From Halobellus sp. Atlit-31R (GTDB lineage Archaea; Halobacteriota; Halobacteria; Halobacteriales; Haloferacaceae), in the NCBI GenBank assembly GCA_003665935.1, contig QPLR01000003.1:434001-498000 (forward strand): a stretch of DNA of 64,000 nucleotides, read 5' to 3'. Under the pieces are notes generated by a model, which did not search any database, had not been told where the DNA came from, and saw nothing but the letters and a program-made list of their open reading frames with translations. Within the stretch, counting starts at the first letter, position 1. The number at the start of each line of letters is the position of its first letter. The position numbers were made by a program, and so were the translations under genes. Positions 51,933-60,887 of this stretch are shown piece by piece.

Positions 51933-52613
51933 CTACGTCGTCCGGAACGCCCGGTCCCCGGCGTCGCCCAGTCCGGGCACGATGTACCCGTCGTCGTCGA
52001 GGTGGTCGTCGATCGCGACGGTCAGGAGATCCGCTTCGGGGAACTCGCCGCCGACGCGGAGCAGGCCGTCCGGCGCGGAGACGGCTGCGAGCACGAACAG
52101 ATCGGCGGGATCGGCTCCGGCGGCGTCGAGCACGTGATCGAGCACGGCGCACATCGTCGATCCGGTCGCCAGCATCGGATCGGCGACGATGACGGTGTCC
52201 GCCTCGGTGATCTCCGGAAGCTTCACGTAGTCGATGCTGATCGGGAACTCGCCGTCGTCGCTCATTCCCGCGGTCTCGTCGCGGCCGGCGCTGATGACGC
52301 CTTGCTTCGCGCGGGGGAACGCCTTCAGGAGGCCCTCGACGAACGGCGTCGCGGCCCGCAGGACGTTCACGATGACGACGTCGTCGAGGCCGCGGACGCG
52401 CTCGCCGGTCGTCTCCGTCAGCGGCGTCTGGACGGTGACGTACTCGGTCTCCATCGCGCCGTCGATGATCTCGTAGCCGCAGATCCGACCGAGCTTGACG
52501 AGTCCCTTGCGGAACGCGACCTGCTCGGTCCCGACGTCGCGGAGGCGCGAGAGCGTGTCTCTCGCGAGTGCGTGCGTGATCAGATACGCGTCGTCGCGGT
52601 CTTCGATGGCCAT
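51933..52613 (-). CDS. upp: Uracil phosphoribosyltransferase
   Basis: 226 residues. Uracil-binding C-terminal region ([16 protein letters not shown]) and PRPP loop [14 protein letters not shown] are intact, with [27 protein letters not shown] in the N-terminal half. It converts uracil and PRPP to UMP. The ATG was chosen at the family start. Co-directional with the small zinc-finger gene downstream and a 60-residue membrane protein downstream of no shared operon. Confidence 0.93.
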   Translation of the reverse strand: MAIEDRDDAYLITHALARDTLSRLRDVGTEQVAFRKGLVKLGRICGYEIIDGAMETEYVTVQTPLTETTGERVRGLDDVVIVNVLRAATPFVEGLLKAFPRAKQGVISAGRDETAGMSDDGEFPISIDYVKLPEITEADTVIVADPMLATGSTMCAVLDHVLDAAGADPADLFVLAAVSAPDGLLRVGGEFPEADLLTVAIDDHLDDDGYIVPGLGDAGDRAFRTT

Positions 52614-52687
52614 AGATACAGTCGGTGCTTCGAGACCACATAACTCCGGGGGTCTGCGACGCGCCCGAACGGCCTCCTGCGGCCGCC

Positions 52688-52870
52688 TCAGCGGGTGATA
52701 GCGTACGTCACCGCGATCAGGACGATCGCCAGCGACGCGACGTTGACCGGCGTGAACGCGGCGATCCCGACGAAGTCCAAGCCCCAGACGACGACGCTCG
52801 CAAAGAGCGACGACAGTACGAGATTCATCACGAACAGCACCCGCGGATCCCCTTGCGAATTCGTTTCCAT
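52688..52870 (-). CDS. 60-residue membrane protein
   Basis: Two hydrophobic segments ([24 protein letters not shown] and [20 protein letters not shown]) with a short polar N terminus ([10 protein letters not shown]). A plausible TATA-like element (AATATGTG/ATAAAATA on the minus strand, near 52896-52905) lies upstream. Conserved small haloarchaeal proteins of this shape exist but no function is assigned. Confidence 0.6.
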   Translation of the reverse strand: METNSQGDPRVLFVMNLVLSSLFASVVVWGLDFVGIAAFTPVNVASLAIVLIAVTYAITR

Positions 52871-52926
52871 ACTCGGCTCTCAGTTCCGGCCTTCACATAT
52901 TTTATGCTGGCGCTCCATACCCCTCC

Positions 52927-53253
52927 GTGCTCGCCAGAAACCGTGAGGGAGAGCCAGTCGATCCGGTCCCGTTCGCCGTCGTCGCGAGCTCGGCGTGGCT
53001 GCTGTGTCTCTCGTTCGGCCCGCTGTATCTCGACGCCTTCGCCGTCTCCTGGCCCCGCGGCCTCGCTGCCTCCGTCGCCGTCGCGACCGCGACGACGCTG
53101 TGGGCCTATCGGCGGTTCGTCTGGCTCGTCGACCCGACCGTCCGCTCGGAGCTCCCGCCGGACCTGCGGTTCCGCCGTATCTGCTACGGCGCGGTCGCCT
53201 TCGGTGCCGTCCTCACGTTCCTGAGTCTGCTCGCGTTCGCCAGCGGCGGGTGA
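52927..53253 (+). CDS. Small membrane protein, unknown function
   Basis: 108 residues from GTG (LARNREGEPVDPVPFAVVASSAWLL). Three to four hydrophobic segments, including LYLDAFAVSWPRGLAASVAVATATTLWAYRRF and ICYGAVAFGAVLTFLSLLAFAS. It is divergent from the 60-residue membrane protein, sharing a 56-bp AT-rich promoter gap. No family recognised. Confidence 0.6.
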   Translation: MLARNREGEPVDPVPFAVVASSAWLLCLSFGPLYLDAFAVSWPRGLAASVAVATATTLWAYRRFVWLVDPTVRSELPPDLRFRRICYGAVAFGAVLTFLSLLAFASGG

Positions 53254-53262
53254 TCCCGTCTC

Positions 53263-53314
53263 ACAGGTGACCGAGGCGAATGCCCCGGCACTCGACCCCG
53301 AGGCGATTTACCCG
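53263..53314. mobile_element. Palindromic element resembling an IS1341/TnpB-type end (relict B)
   Basis: Aligns without gaps to relict A (about 70% identical over 52 bases), including AGGCGAATGCC and CGACCCCGAGGCGA, but with a mispaired, weaker stem. It overlaps the CobW stop codon (53308-53310). A third, shorter match (ACAGGTGGTCGAGGCGAACG) is at 46206-46225 next to the origin. Confidence 0.35.
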
Positions 53315-54594
53315 TCCGGGCTCGCGAGAACGACCCGCGCACCGGCCTCCGTCGGGTAGCGATCGAGTCCCGGGAGCGCCGCCCAGTCGTCCTCGAACTC
53401 CGCGTCGGTGAGCAGCGCGTCGTCGAGGCGCTCGACCAGCGCCGCTTCGTCGATCTCCTGTCCAATGAACACCAGCCCAGTTCGGCGGTCGCCCCAGGTC
53501 TCGTCCCACTCGAAGCCGAGGTCGGATCGGTTGTTCCGGTAGCTCCGTTGCTCGAACTCGGGCAGACTCGCGATCCACCGGCCCGTGGCCTCGACAGCGG
53601 CCGACGCGCCCGCCTGGCTGAACGTCAGGTGCGTCTCCTCCCGTCCGGCGACCCAGAGATGTCCCTTCGATCGCAGCACTGAGGCGGGGAGGTCACCGAG
53701 GACCGCAGCGACGCGATCGGGATGGAACGGTCGGCGTCGCCTGTAAGTGAACGAGGCGATTCCGTAGTCGTCCTCCGGATGCGTGTGCTCGTGTTCGCCG
53801 TGCTTGTGGCCGCTATGGCGGTGATCGCTGCGCTTGTGGTCGTGATCGTGCTCTGTCTCGGCGGCGTCCAGCGTCCGCTTCCAGCCGGCTTTCTCCGCTG
53901 CTGCGCCGGCGTCGAACAGGTCGACGCCGAGGACGTCGTCGATGTCGACGTCGCCGTAGGTGGTCGCGAGCACCCGCGCGTCCGGTCGCAGCGTTCGAAC
54001 GACCTCCTCGACGCGCTCGCGCTCGGCGTCGTCGACGAGGTCCGTCTTGTTGAGGACCACGACGTCCGCGAACTCGACCTGCTCGACGAGAAGCTCCGAC
54101 AGCGGTCGCCGCTCGCCGTCGCTGCTCTCGGCGACCGTCTCGGTCGGATGGCCATCGGCACCGAACGTGTCCGCGAAGAGCCGACTGTCGACGACGGCGA
54201 CGACCGCGTCGACGCGGTACTTCGCTGCCGCGGGCGACCCCCCAGTGAACAGGCGCGCGACGGGAGCCGGCTCGCTGATTCCCGACGGCTCGACGACGAG
54301 GTGGTCGAAGGATCGCTCCTGTGCCAACCGCACGACCGACGTTTCGAGGTCGTCGCGGAGTTCACAGCAGATACAGCCGTTCGAGAGCTCCGTCACCTGC
54401 CCGTCGCCGACGGTGAGTTCCGACTCCTCGCTCACGAGGTCGGCGTCGACGTTCAACGCACCCATATCGTTCACGAGAACGGCGACGTCGCGGTCGCTCG
54501 CACCGGCCAAGATCCGATTGAGAAGCGTCGTCTTCCCAGCGCCGAGGCTGCCGCTCAGAACCGTCACGGGCGTTTCGTCCGCCGACTGTAACAT
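53308..54594 (-). CDS. COG0523/CobW-family metal GTPase, His-rich
   Basis: 428 residues. GTPase motifs GSLGAGKTTLLN, NDMGALNVDADLV, the metal motif NGCICCELRDDL (CxCC), VEPSGISEP and NKTDLVDD. A histidine-rich segment (HDHDHKRSDHRHSGHKHGEHEHTH) precedes the C-terminal CobW_C domain (FHPDRVAAVLGDLPASVLRSKGHLWVAGR). Family members deliver or distribute zinc, cobalt or iron to target proteins. The long His tract points to zinc. No direct target is adjacent. Confidence 0.88.
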   Translation of the reverse strand: MLQSADETPVTVLSGSLGAGKTTLLNRILAGASDRDVAVLVNDMGALNVDADLVSEESELTVGDGQVTELSNGCICCELRDDLETSVVRLAQERSFDHLVVEPSGISEPAPVARLFTGGSPAAAKYRVDAVVAVVDSRLFADTFGADGHPTETVAESSDGERRPLSELLVEQVEFADVVVLNKTDLVDDAERERVEEVVRTLRPDARVLATTYGDVDIDDVLGVDLFDAGAAAEKAGWKRTLDAAETEHDHDHKRSDHRHSGHKHGEHEHTHPEDDYGIASFTYRRRRPFHPDRVAAVLGDLPASVLRSKGHLWVAGREETHLTFSQAGASAAVEATGRWIASLPEFEQRSYRNNRSDLGFEWDETWGDRRTGLVFIGQEIDEAALVERLDDALLTDAEFEDDWAALPGLDRYPTEAGARVVLASPDG

Positions 54595-54802
54595 ACCACT
54601 CCTGGACGCTCCCGCTATTTCAACGTCCGGTCACGGAGCGACGGGGCCCGTCAGGCCGGGCACTGGTGGCCGTCGCGCCGGGGTCCGAGTGACAGTCCGA
54701 TCGTGACTCGGCGGCCGTCGGGCCGGGACCGGAGTAACCGTCTTTCCCAGTCCCCGACACCGTGTGCGATACGCTTTTAGTTCGGAGACCGTACCTCGCG
54801 CC

Positions 54803-55099
54803 ATGTCGCTGGTCGACCGGATCGAACGATTCCGAGCACACCTCTCGGAGTGGATCCGCGGGCTCTATCACGGGATGATCACGCACCCCGCCTACGAGAA
54901 GATCGAGCAGGAGGCCGAAGACCTCGAAGACACGTTTATGCTCGCGTGCTTCCCGGAGGCCTTCGGGATCCCCTCGCCGGTATCGTACTACACCGCGGAG
55001 CTGCTCCCGTATCTCGAAGACGAGTTCGAGTCCTGGGAACGGCGGATGTGGGACCGCGGATCGCTCCTCGAACGCAAGGGCCAGCAGTACCACTTCTGA
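54803..55099 (+). CDS. Haloarchaeal protein in operon with ArsA/Get3-like ATPase
   Basis: 98 residues from MSLVDRIERFRAHLSEWIRG. Helical and acidic, with HPAYEKIEQEAEDLEDTFMLACFPEAFGIPSPVSYYTAELLPYLEDEFESWERRMWDRG. I do not recognise a named family. Two bases separate it from the ATPase gene, so it is probably a partner or substrate-loading factor; that is inference from position. A TATA-like GCTTTTAG lies about 30 bp upstream. Confidence 0.7.
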   Translation: MSLVDRIERFRAHLSEWIRGLYHGMITHPAYEKIEQEAEDLEDTFMLACFPEAFGIPSPVSYYTAELLPYLEDEFESWERRMWDRGSLLERKGQQYHF

Positions 55100-55101
55100 C
55101 G

Positions 55102-56082
55102 ATGCGCAAGCACGTCTTCTTCGGCGGCAAGGGCGGCGTCGGCAAGACCACCGTCTCCTCCGCCTACGCGCTGGCGTCCGCGCGGTCGGACCTCCGCACG
55201 CTGCTCGTGTCGACCGACCCGGCCCACAGTACCTCCGACGTCTTCGACCAGCAGTTCGACGACGACCCGACGCCGGTCGAGGGCGTCGACGGACTCGACG
55301 CGATGGAGATCGACCCCGAGACCGAGACCGAGCGCCACCTGATGGAGACCAAGCGCGCGATGAGCGATCAGGTCAGCGCCGGGATGGTCAACGAGATCGA
55401 CCGTCAGATCGAGATGGCCCACCAGACCCCCGGTGCCTACGAGGCCGCGCTGATGGACCGGTTCATCGACGTGATGCGGGGAGCCGACGAGTACGACCGC
55501 GTCGTGTTCGACACCTCGCCGACCGGTGGGACGCTGCGCCTGCTCTCGCTGCCCGAGATGCTCGAAGGCTGGATCGACCGCCTCGCTCACAAACGCGAGC
55601 AGGCGATCGACCTCTACGAGCGGGCGGCCATCGGCAACACCGAGCCCCGGCGGATGATGGACGGCGATCCGATCCTCGATCGACTCCGGACCCGCAAGGA
55701 GCGATTCGAGTTCGCCGGCGCGAAACTCCGCGAGGAGTCGGCGTTCGTCCTCGTCGTCAACCCCGATCAGCTGTCGATCCGCGAGACGCGCCGGGCGGTC
55801 TCCGAACTCGACTCCTACGGGCTCACCGTCCGCGGGCTGGCGGTGAATCGACTCACGCCCGAACCCGAGCCGGACGAGGAGGGCCGCGGGGCGCGGTTCC
55901 TCCGCGACCGCGTCGCGACCGAGCGCGAGCGGCTCGCGGAGCTCCGCGACACGTTCGATCCACCCGTCGTCGCCGAGATCGAGACGCGAGTCTCCGAGGT
56001 GAAGGGTGAGCTACTGGATACGGTGGCCGCAGAGTTGGATATCGAGGTCGGTCGAACCGCCGCGTCGGCGTCGTCGGACTGA
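55102..56082 (+). CDS. ArsA/Get3-like ATPase
   Basis: 326 residues. Deviant Walker A GGKGGVGKTT, switch I STDPAHSTSD, switch II DTSPTGGTLRLLSLP and VVNPDQLSIRETRRAVSEL. The single-domain form, with an alpha-helical segment EMLEGWIDRLAHKREQAIDLYERAAIG, resembles Get3/TRC40 tail-anchor-targeting ATPases more than a two-domain arsenite pump. No ars genes are adjacent. The role in haloarchaea is unsettled. Coupled to the 98-residue gene in front. Confidence 0.88.
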   Translation: MRKHVFFGGKGGVGKTTVSSAYALASARSDLRTLLVSTDPAHSTSDVFDQQFDDDPTPVEGVDGLDAMEIDPETETERHLMETKRAMSDQVSAGMVNEIDRQIEMAHQTPGAYEAALMDRFIDVMRGADEYDRVVFDTSPTGGTLRLLSLPEMLEGWIDRLAHKREQAIDLYERAAIGNTEPRRMMDGDPILDRLRTRKERFEFAGAKLREESAFVLVVNPDQLSIRETRRAVSELDSYGLTVRGLAVNRLTPEPEPDEEGRGARFLRDRVATERERLAELRDTFDPPVVAEIETRVSEVKGELLDTVAAELDIEVGRTAASASSD

Positions 56083-56226
56083 CTCCCAGGTAAGCGGTCT
56101 GGCGGTCGCCCGCCGCGTCGCAGTCCCGCGGCTCGCCACAGCAATACTCAGATAGATTACCGAACAGACCTGTCTCGAACGGCGCCCCGGTGAGCCGCTT
56201 TTACTGCAATATTTTCTCCGTTTACC

Positions 56227-56246
56227 ATCTTATCGATCGTTAAGAT
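56227..56246 (+). promoter_or_regulatory. Inverted repeat overlapping the cstA-like promoter
   Basis: ATCTTA (56227-56232) and TAAGAT (56241-56246) flank TCGATCGT. The right arm runs into a TATA-like GATTATAC (56244-56251) that is correctly spaced for the gene starting at 56289. An operator is inferred. Confidence 0.45.
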
Positions 56247-56288
56247 TATACGGCGTCTTTCCATGTTGCCGTGTGGAGTTACCACAAT

Positions 56289-58094
56289 ATGGTTCAGGTA
56301 ATTTGGCTCGTCGCGGCGATTCTCGCGCTGTTTACCGTCGGCTACCTGGGGTACTCGAAATACCTCGCGCAGTTCGTCGACCTCGACGATAGCCGCGAGA
56401 CACCCGCGCACAAGTACGAAGACGGACAGGAGTACGTGCCAGCGAAGAAGCCCGTGCTCTTGGGGCATCACTATTCGAGCATCGCTGGGGGTGCGCCCAT
56501 CGTCGGCCCGATCACGGCCGGCGTCCTCTGGGGCTGGGTTCCGGCGCTCGCGTGGATCGCGATCGGGAACCCGCTGATGGGCAGCGTCCACGACTTCTCG
56601 TCGCTGTCGGCGAGTCTCCGACACGACGGGAAGTCGATCGGCTACATCATCGGGGAGTACGTCGGCGAACGCGGCAAGAACATGCTGCTGTGGTTCGCGT
56701 TCCTGACGATCATCCTCGTCGTGGCCGTGTTCGCGCTCGTCGTCGCCATCGTGTTCAACGCATACCCGCAGGCGGCGACGGCCAGCCTGATCTACATCGG
56801 CCTGGCAGTCCTGCTCGGGGCGTGGCTCTACCAGTTCGACCTCCCGTTCCTGGCGGGGACAGGGCTCTTCGTCGCGCTGATGTTCGCCGGCGTCTGGGTC
56901 GGCATCCAGTATCCGCTCGCGCTGGTCCCCGGCGACTACCCGACGGGGACGATCGTCCTGCTCAGCTCGCAGCTGTCGTGGCTCCCAGCCGCAGGGGCGT
57001 TCGGTGCGAACACGGCGGCGTGGGTCCCGATCATTCTGGTCTACGGCGCGGTCGCGAGCGCACTCCCCGTTTGGGTGCTGCTGCAGCCGCGTGACTACCT
57101 CTCGTCGTTCCTCCTGTACACCGGCGTCGGCGGCGCGCTGCTCGCCGTCATCGTCGGCACCCTCCTCGGCACGTCGAGCCAACCGCTCGTGACCAACCTC
57201 GAACCGTTCTACGGCTTCATCGGCCGCAACGGCGCGCCGCTGTTCCCGCTGCTCTTCATCACGATCGCCTGCGGGACGATCAGCGGCTTCCACTCGCTCG
57301 TCTCCTCGGGGACGACCGCCAAACAGCTGAACCGGGAGACGGATGCCCGGCCGATCGGCTACGGCGGAATGCTCGGTGAGGGACTGCTCGCGACGGTCGC
57401 GCTCATCACCGTTGCAATCGTCGCTCCCGACGTCGGTGGCGGGATCGGCCTCGCCCTGCCGACGTTCGCGACCGGCGGCGGCGTCCTGCTCACCAGCTTC
57501 GGCATCCCGACCGCGTTCGGCGCGCCGTTCATGGCGCTCGTGCTCGTGAGCTTCCTGCTCACGTCCACTGACACGGCCGTCCGTCTCGGTCGATACATGA
57601 TGGAAGAGATCGTCGGAACGCCCGAGTCATCGGCTCAGTCGTTCGCGTCGAACCGCTACGGCAACGCGGCGCTTCAGACGATCCCGGCGTACGTCCTCAT
57701 CGCCAGCGGCTCGTGGGCGACGCTGTGGCAGCTCTTCGGCGGCGCGAATCAGCTGCTGGCGGCGCTCGCGCTCCTGACGGCCACCGTGTGGCTCGCGAAC
57801 TGGGACGACTCGAAGCAGCTCATCAGTACCGGCGGTCCGATGGCCGTGATGGTCGTCATCACGACCTCCGGTCTGCTGTGGCTGGCCTTCTACAGCAACC
57901 TCTACGCGAAGTTCCTCGATCCGACGTGGATGGCGGAAGCGACGACCGTGCAGATGGTGTCTGCGGGGGTCCAGATCGTCCTCGCGCTCGTGTTGGTGAT
58001 CCTCGGGCTCTCGCTGGTCCGGATGGGCTACGCGAACATCAGCGCGATCCGAAGCGGCGAGGAATCCGGCGGTTACACGCCGAGCGACGACTGA
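56289..58094 (+). CDS. Carbon starvation (CstA) family transporter
   Basis: 601 residues, about 16 helices. CstA landmarks: YKYEDGQEYVP-like HKYEDGQEYVPAKKPVLLGHHYSSIAGGAPIVGPI, WIAIGNPLMGSVHDFSSLSASLRHDGKSIG, GTISGFHSLVSSGTTAKQL and ALVLVSFLLTSTDTAVRLGRYMMEE. The start is the Met before VQVIWLVAAILALF; a GTG-type extension six codons upstream is weaker. Family members import peptides or pyruvate under carbon limitation. The promoter inverted repeat suggests regulation. Confidence 0.88.
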   Translation: MVQVIWLVAAILALFTVGYLGYSKYLAQFVDLDDSRETPAHKYEDGQEYVPAKKPVLLGHHYSSIAGGAPIVGPITAGVLWGWVPALAWIAIGNPLMGSVHDFSSLSASLRHDGKSIGYIIGEYVGERGKNMLLWFAFLTIILVVAVFALVVAIVFNAYPQAATASLIYIGLAVLLGAWLYQFDLPFLAGTGLFVALMFAGVWVGIQYPLALVPGDYPTGTIVLLSSQLSWLPAAGAFGANTAAWVPIILVYGAVASALPVWVLLQPRDYLSSFLLYTGVGGALLAVIVGTLLGTSSQPLVTNLEPFYGFIGRNGAPLFPLLFITIACGTISGFHSLVSSGTTAKQLNRETDARPIGYGGMLGEGLLATVALITVAIVAPDVGGGIGLALPTFATGGGVLLTSFGIPTAFGAPFMALVLVSFLLTSTDTAVRLGRYMMEEIVGTPESSAQSFASNRYGNAALQTIPAYVLIASGSWATLWQLFGGANQLLAALALLTATVWLANWDDSKQLISTGGPMAVMVVITTSGLLWLAFYSNLYAKFLDPTWMAEATTVQMVSAGVQIVLALVLVILGLSLVRMGYANISAIRSGEESGGYTPSDD

Positions 58095-58270
58095 CGACTG
58101 ACGACTGCCGCTCCGCGCTGAGCCCTCCACTTTTCGACGCGCCCTTCCGACTCTATCGCTCTCTCGACGCGCTCTCCCCGCATTAGTCGTCGCTCTTCGT
58201 GTCCAGCTACCGCTGGCTCTCTCGCTGCCGCCGTCAGAACTCCGCCGTGCGACGGGGTCGATGCGCTCGC

Positions 58271-58927
58271 CTACTGCCCCGGATCGAGGCGCTTCGCCAC
58301 TGCGTCCCGAAGGCGGCCGAGGATCGTCCGCTCCGCGGCCGGCGGGACGTCCCGCCAGAGCGCGAACGCCTCGGCAGACGCCGCGCTGTCACTCTTTACA
58401 ATCTCCTCGCGCTCGGGGGCGACGACCGCGAGGCCGATCTCGTAGTGGCCGTAGTAGCCGAACTTCAGCAGCGTCCGATCTTTGAACTCGGCGACGAACT
58501 CGGCGACCTCCGACGGGAGTTCGTCGGCGACGATGACGAACGTGAAGTCCGTCCCGAAGTGCTCTTCGTCGGGCTGGACCCAGGCCTCGTCGTCGGCGAG
58601 GTCGTGGCCCAGCGCGACGAGCCGTTCCAACTCGGCCACCGTCGGCCGGTCGACGCGCCGCGCGAACAGGAACTCGCGGTGCTCGTGGTTCGCGTACTCC
58701 AGCGACGGGTGGAAGAAGTGCTTTTGACTCTCCATCCGCATCTCGGCGAACAGCGGAAACCGCTCGCCGCGGACGGTCTCGTCTCTCTCCAGGTCGTAGT
58801 TGAACATCAGGCGGTCCGACACCCGATCGAGATACTCGTCGTCCCACACCGGGATCTCGTCGCGCTCGATCCCCGCCGCCTCCGCGGCCGCGACCGGATC
58901 GAACGACTCCGAGGTGTTCTCGGACAT
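58271..58927 (-). CDS. Conserved haloarchaeal protein coupled to a cupin
   Basis: 218 residues. Acidic, soluble, mixed alpha/beta: VSDRLMFNYDLERDETVRGERFPLFAEMRMESQKHFFHPSLEYANHEH, FLFARRVDRPTVAELERLVALGHDLAD, FTFVIVADELPSEVAEFV and LLKFGYYGHYEIGLAVVAPEREEIVKS. No family recognised. ATG 58927 shares its first base with the cupin stop (TGATG), the firmest evidence for the start. The pair is probably one functional unit. Confidence 0.65.
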   Translation of the reverse strand: MSENTSESFDPVAAAEAAGIERDEIPVWDDEYLDRVSDRLMFNYDLERDETVRGERFPLFAEMRMESQKHFFHPSLEYANHEHREFLFARRVDRPTVAELERLVALGHDLADDEAWVQPDEEHFGTDFTFVIVADELPSEVAEFVAEFKDRTLLKFGYYGHYEIGLAVVAPEREEIVKSDSAASAEAFALWRDVPPAAERTILGRLRDAVAKRLDPGQ

Positions 58928-59313
58928 CACTCCGCGTCCGCCGTCTCTTCGTACGGGACGGCGTCGCCAGCGACGGCTGGCGCACCAATCGCCAGAACGA
59001 CGAGGTCGGCGGCGGCGTCCGCCGGATTGTGTGCGCGATGGGGACTCTTCGGGTCGACCGTGAACAGGTCGCCGGCGTCCACCGCGAACGTCTCTTCGGG
59101 CGTCTCGACGTGCATCGTCCCCGAGAGGACGTAGAACGCCTCCTCTTGGTCCTCGTGGGAGTGGTACTTCAGCGGGAGCTGCTCGCCCGGCTCCGCGCGG
59201 AAGCGGTTGATCGCGACGTTCGAGAGGCCCGCCGCCTCGCCCAGTCGACGCTGTTCACACGGTCGCCCGTCGGCGGGCGCGACCGTCTCGGAGTCGACCA
59301 CGTGGTATCCCAT
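58927..59313 (-). CDS. Cupin-domain protein
   Basis: 128 residues from MGYHVVDSETVAPADGRPC. Cupin metal-site pattern HSHEDQEEAFYVLSGTMHVE with a second GDLFTVDPKSPHRAHN motif; it probably binds one metal ion. Function not predictable. The start is the Met before the family region; the longer frame extends over an unrelated gene. It overlaps the downstream gene by one base. Confidence 0.85.
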   Translation of the reverse strand: MGYHVVDSETVAPADGRPCEQRRLGEAAGLSNVAINRFRAEPGEQLPLKYHSHEDQEEAFYVLSGTMHVETPEETFAVDAGDLFTVDPKSPHRAHNPADAAADLVVLAIGAPAVAGDAVPYEETADAE

Positions 59314-59425
59314 ACGGGTACGCTTCACACACAGACACAAAAGCCGCTCGGGACTCTCTGAGCGTTCCGTCTCCGACTTCGTCCCTGAATTTTTATGTGG
59401 GTCCCGCTCCTCGTCGACGACACAG

Positions 59426-59638
59426 ATGCGCACGAACGGCAACTCCGAATCCTGTGGGCGCTGTTCGATGTCGACCGTCGTCGACGCGACCGAGGCCGAC
59501 CGCGACGGCCCGTTCGACGGCGAGCACATCGAAGTCGACGACGACACGCTCCGACGGGTCTCTCCGGCGGCCTGGCTCGGCGGCCTCGTGGGCCGGCTGG
59601 ACGAGGCGGCCACCCGGTTCGTCCACGGCGACCGCTGA
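59426..59638 (+). CDS. 70-residue haloarchaeal protein, unknown function
   Basis: MRTNGNSESCGRCSMSTVVDATE, then acidic DRDGPFDGEHIEVDDDTL and a C-terminal helix RRVSPAAWLGGLVGRLDEAATRFVHGDR. One CxxC pair near the N terminus. Other frames over the same bases encode Arg/Ser-rich sequences typical of shadows. Divergent from the cupin pair. Confidence 0.5.
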   Translation: MRTNGNSESCGRCSMSTVVDATEADRDGPFDGEHIEVDDDTLRRVSPAAWLGGLVGRLDEAATRFVHGDR

Positions 59639-59785
59639 TTCCCGCGCCGATCGCGTCGCCGGCTGACGCCGACGCGGCTCGCTGCAGCGCGCTTTTCTCG
59701 CTCGGTCAGACGTACCTCCCTGACGGACGAGTGCACGTACCGGAGTAGAGTTTTATACGTAGCCGTTCCTACCACGCCCGAGACG

Positions 59786-60472
59786 ATGGAAGAGAGTGTC
59801 TCCGGATTCAAAGTTCGGGGGACCTGGGGCGATGTCGTCGAACACGGCGAGCGGATCACGCGTGCGCTCCGCGACGCCGGGGTCGACGGCGAAGCCTTCG
59901 AGGAGTGGGACGAGTGGCGGCCGAAGTCTCACGAGCGACTCGGTGAGGACGTCAGCAAGAAGACCGCCGCCCAGGCGAGCGTCGCCGAGGGCGAGGGGGA
60001 GAAAGCGGGCAAAGCGCCCGACGAGGACCTCCAGACCGCGGGCGAGCGGCTGTCGGAGTCGTACGAACACGTCGAGGAGGGCGACAGCGACGGCGCAGTC
60101 GAGCGCTGGTCCGAGTCGCTCGGCTACGTCGCGCGCGCTGCCGACTCCGCCGGCCGGCGCGCACTTCGGCGCGTCGAAAACACCGTCTACCAGCGGGTGA
60201 TGACGCAGCTCGCGCCGTACTACTTCGACAACGAACTCGTCAGCGCCAACATCCAGAAGTCCACGCGCGGCGAGGGCGAGGTCTCGTTCATCTTCGAGGT
60301 GAACATCAACGACGACGACCTGAAATCGGAGGTCAGCGACCGGCTCGGCGAGTTCGACGACGAGGTGACGCGCTGGCACGTCGACACCGAGAAGCAGACC
60401 GAGGTGGTCGAAGCCGCCGAGGGAGTCGAGCCGCCGGCGTCCGAGGACCGCTCCCGCTCGACGACGAACTGA
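59786..60472 (+). CDS. DUF5828-like haloarchaeal protein
   Basis: 228 residues. N-terminal domain VSGFKVRGTWGDVVEHGERITRALRDAGVDGEAFEEWDEWRPKSHERLGEDVSKKTAAQASVAEG. A helical middle follows (LSESYEHVEEGDSDGAVERWSESLGYVARAADS), then a beta-rich end YYFDNELVSANIQKSTRGEGEVSFIFEVNINDDDLKSEVSDRL. It resembles the haloarchaeal DUF5828 family; no function known. An AT-rich TTTTATACG (59750-59758) is a likely promoter. Confidence 0.65.
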   Translation: MEESVSGFKVRGTWGDVVEHGERITRALRDAGVDGEAFEEWDEWRPKSHERLGEDVSKKTAAQASVAEGEGEKAGKAPDEDLQTAGERLSESYEHVEEGDSDGAVERWSESLGYVARAADSAGRRALRRVENTVYQRVMTQLAPYYFDNELVSANIQKSTRGEGEVSFIFEVNINDDDLKSEVSDRLGEFDDEVTRWHVDTEKQTEVVEAAEGVEPPASEDRSRSTTN

Positions 60473-60577
60473 GCGGGCCGCGTCGTACCGCACCGACTGC
60501 GCCGGACGCTTCTTCCGTCGTATCCTACCCCTGTCACGACTGGCAATAGTGATAATCCTGGCGACGAATGCGTTCGT

Positions 60578-60817
60578 ATGCCGGAACCACTCCGCATCGA
60601 AACGGGCGAGTTGACGGGGCGGGAGATCCTGCAAGTGCTTCAGGACGGCCGCCGCGTCGTCGTCGAGGCGGAGCTGCTCGGCGGCACGCACGAACTCTCG
60701 CTCCGGCACGACGGCGAGATCTACTACTGCGACACGCCGACGACCCTCCACAAACACCCCGACGAGGAGTCGATGCTCGCGTGTATCGAGAACATGGGCT
60801 ACGGGCGAGCCGAGTGA
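60578..60817 (+). CDS. 79-residue haloarchaeal protein upstream of an HTH regulator
   Basis: MPEPLRIETGELTGREILQVLQDGRRVVVEAELLGGTHELSLRHDGEIYYCDTPTTLHKHPDEESMLACIENMGYGRAE in translation order by eye; beta-rich core with a His/Cys cluster near the end. No named family recognised with certainty. It precedes, by 70 bp on the same strand, a TrmB-like regulator and may be co-transcribed. Confidence 0.6.
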   Translation: MPEPLRIETGELTGREILQVLQDGRRVVVEAELLGGTHELSLRHDGEIYYCDTPTTLHKHPDEESMLACIENMGYGRAE

Positions 60818-60887
60818 ATCCCCGCTCACTCGAACGGAACTGCCGACGACGCGGGACTTTAGTCGTGGGGGCGGCGAACTGAGGAGT

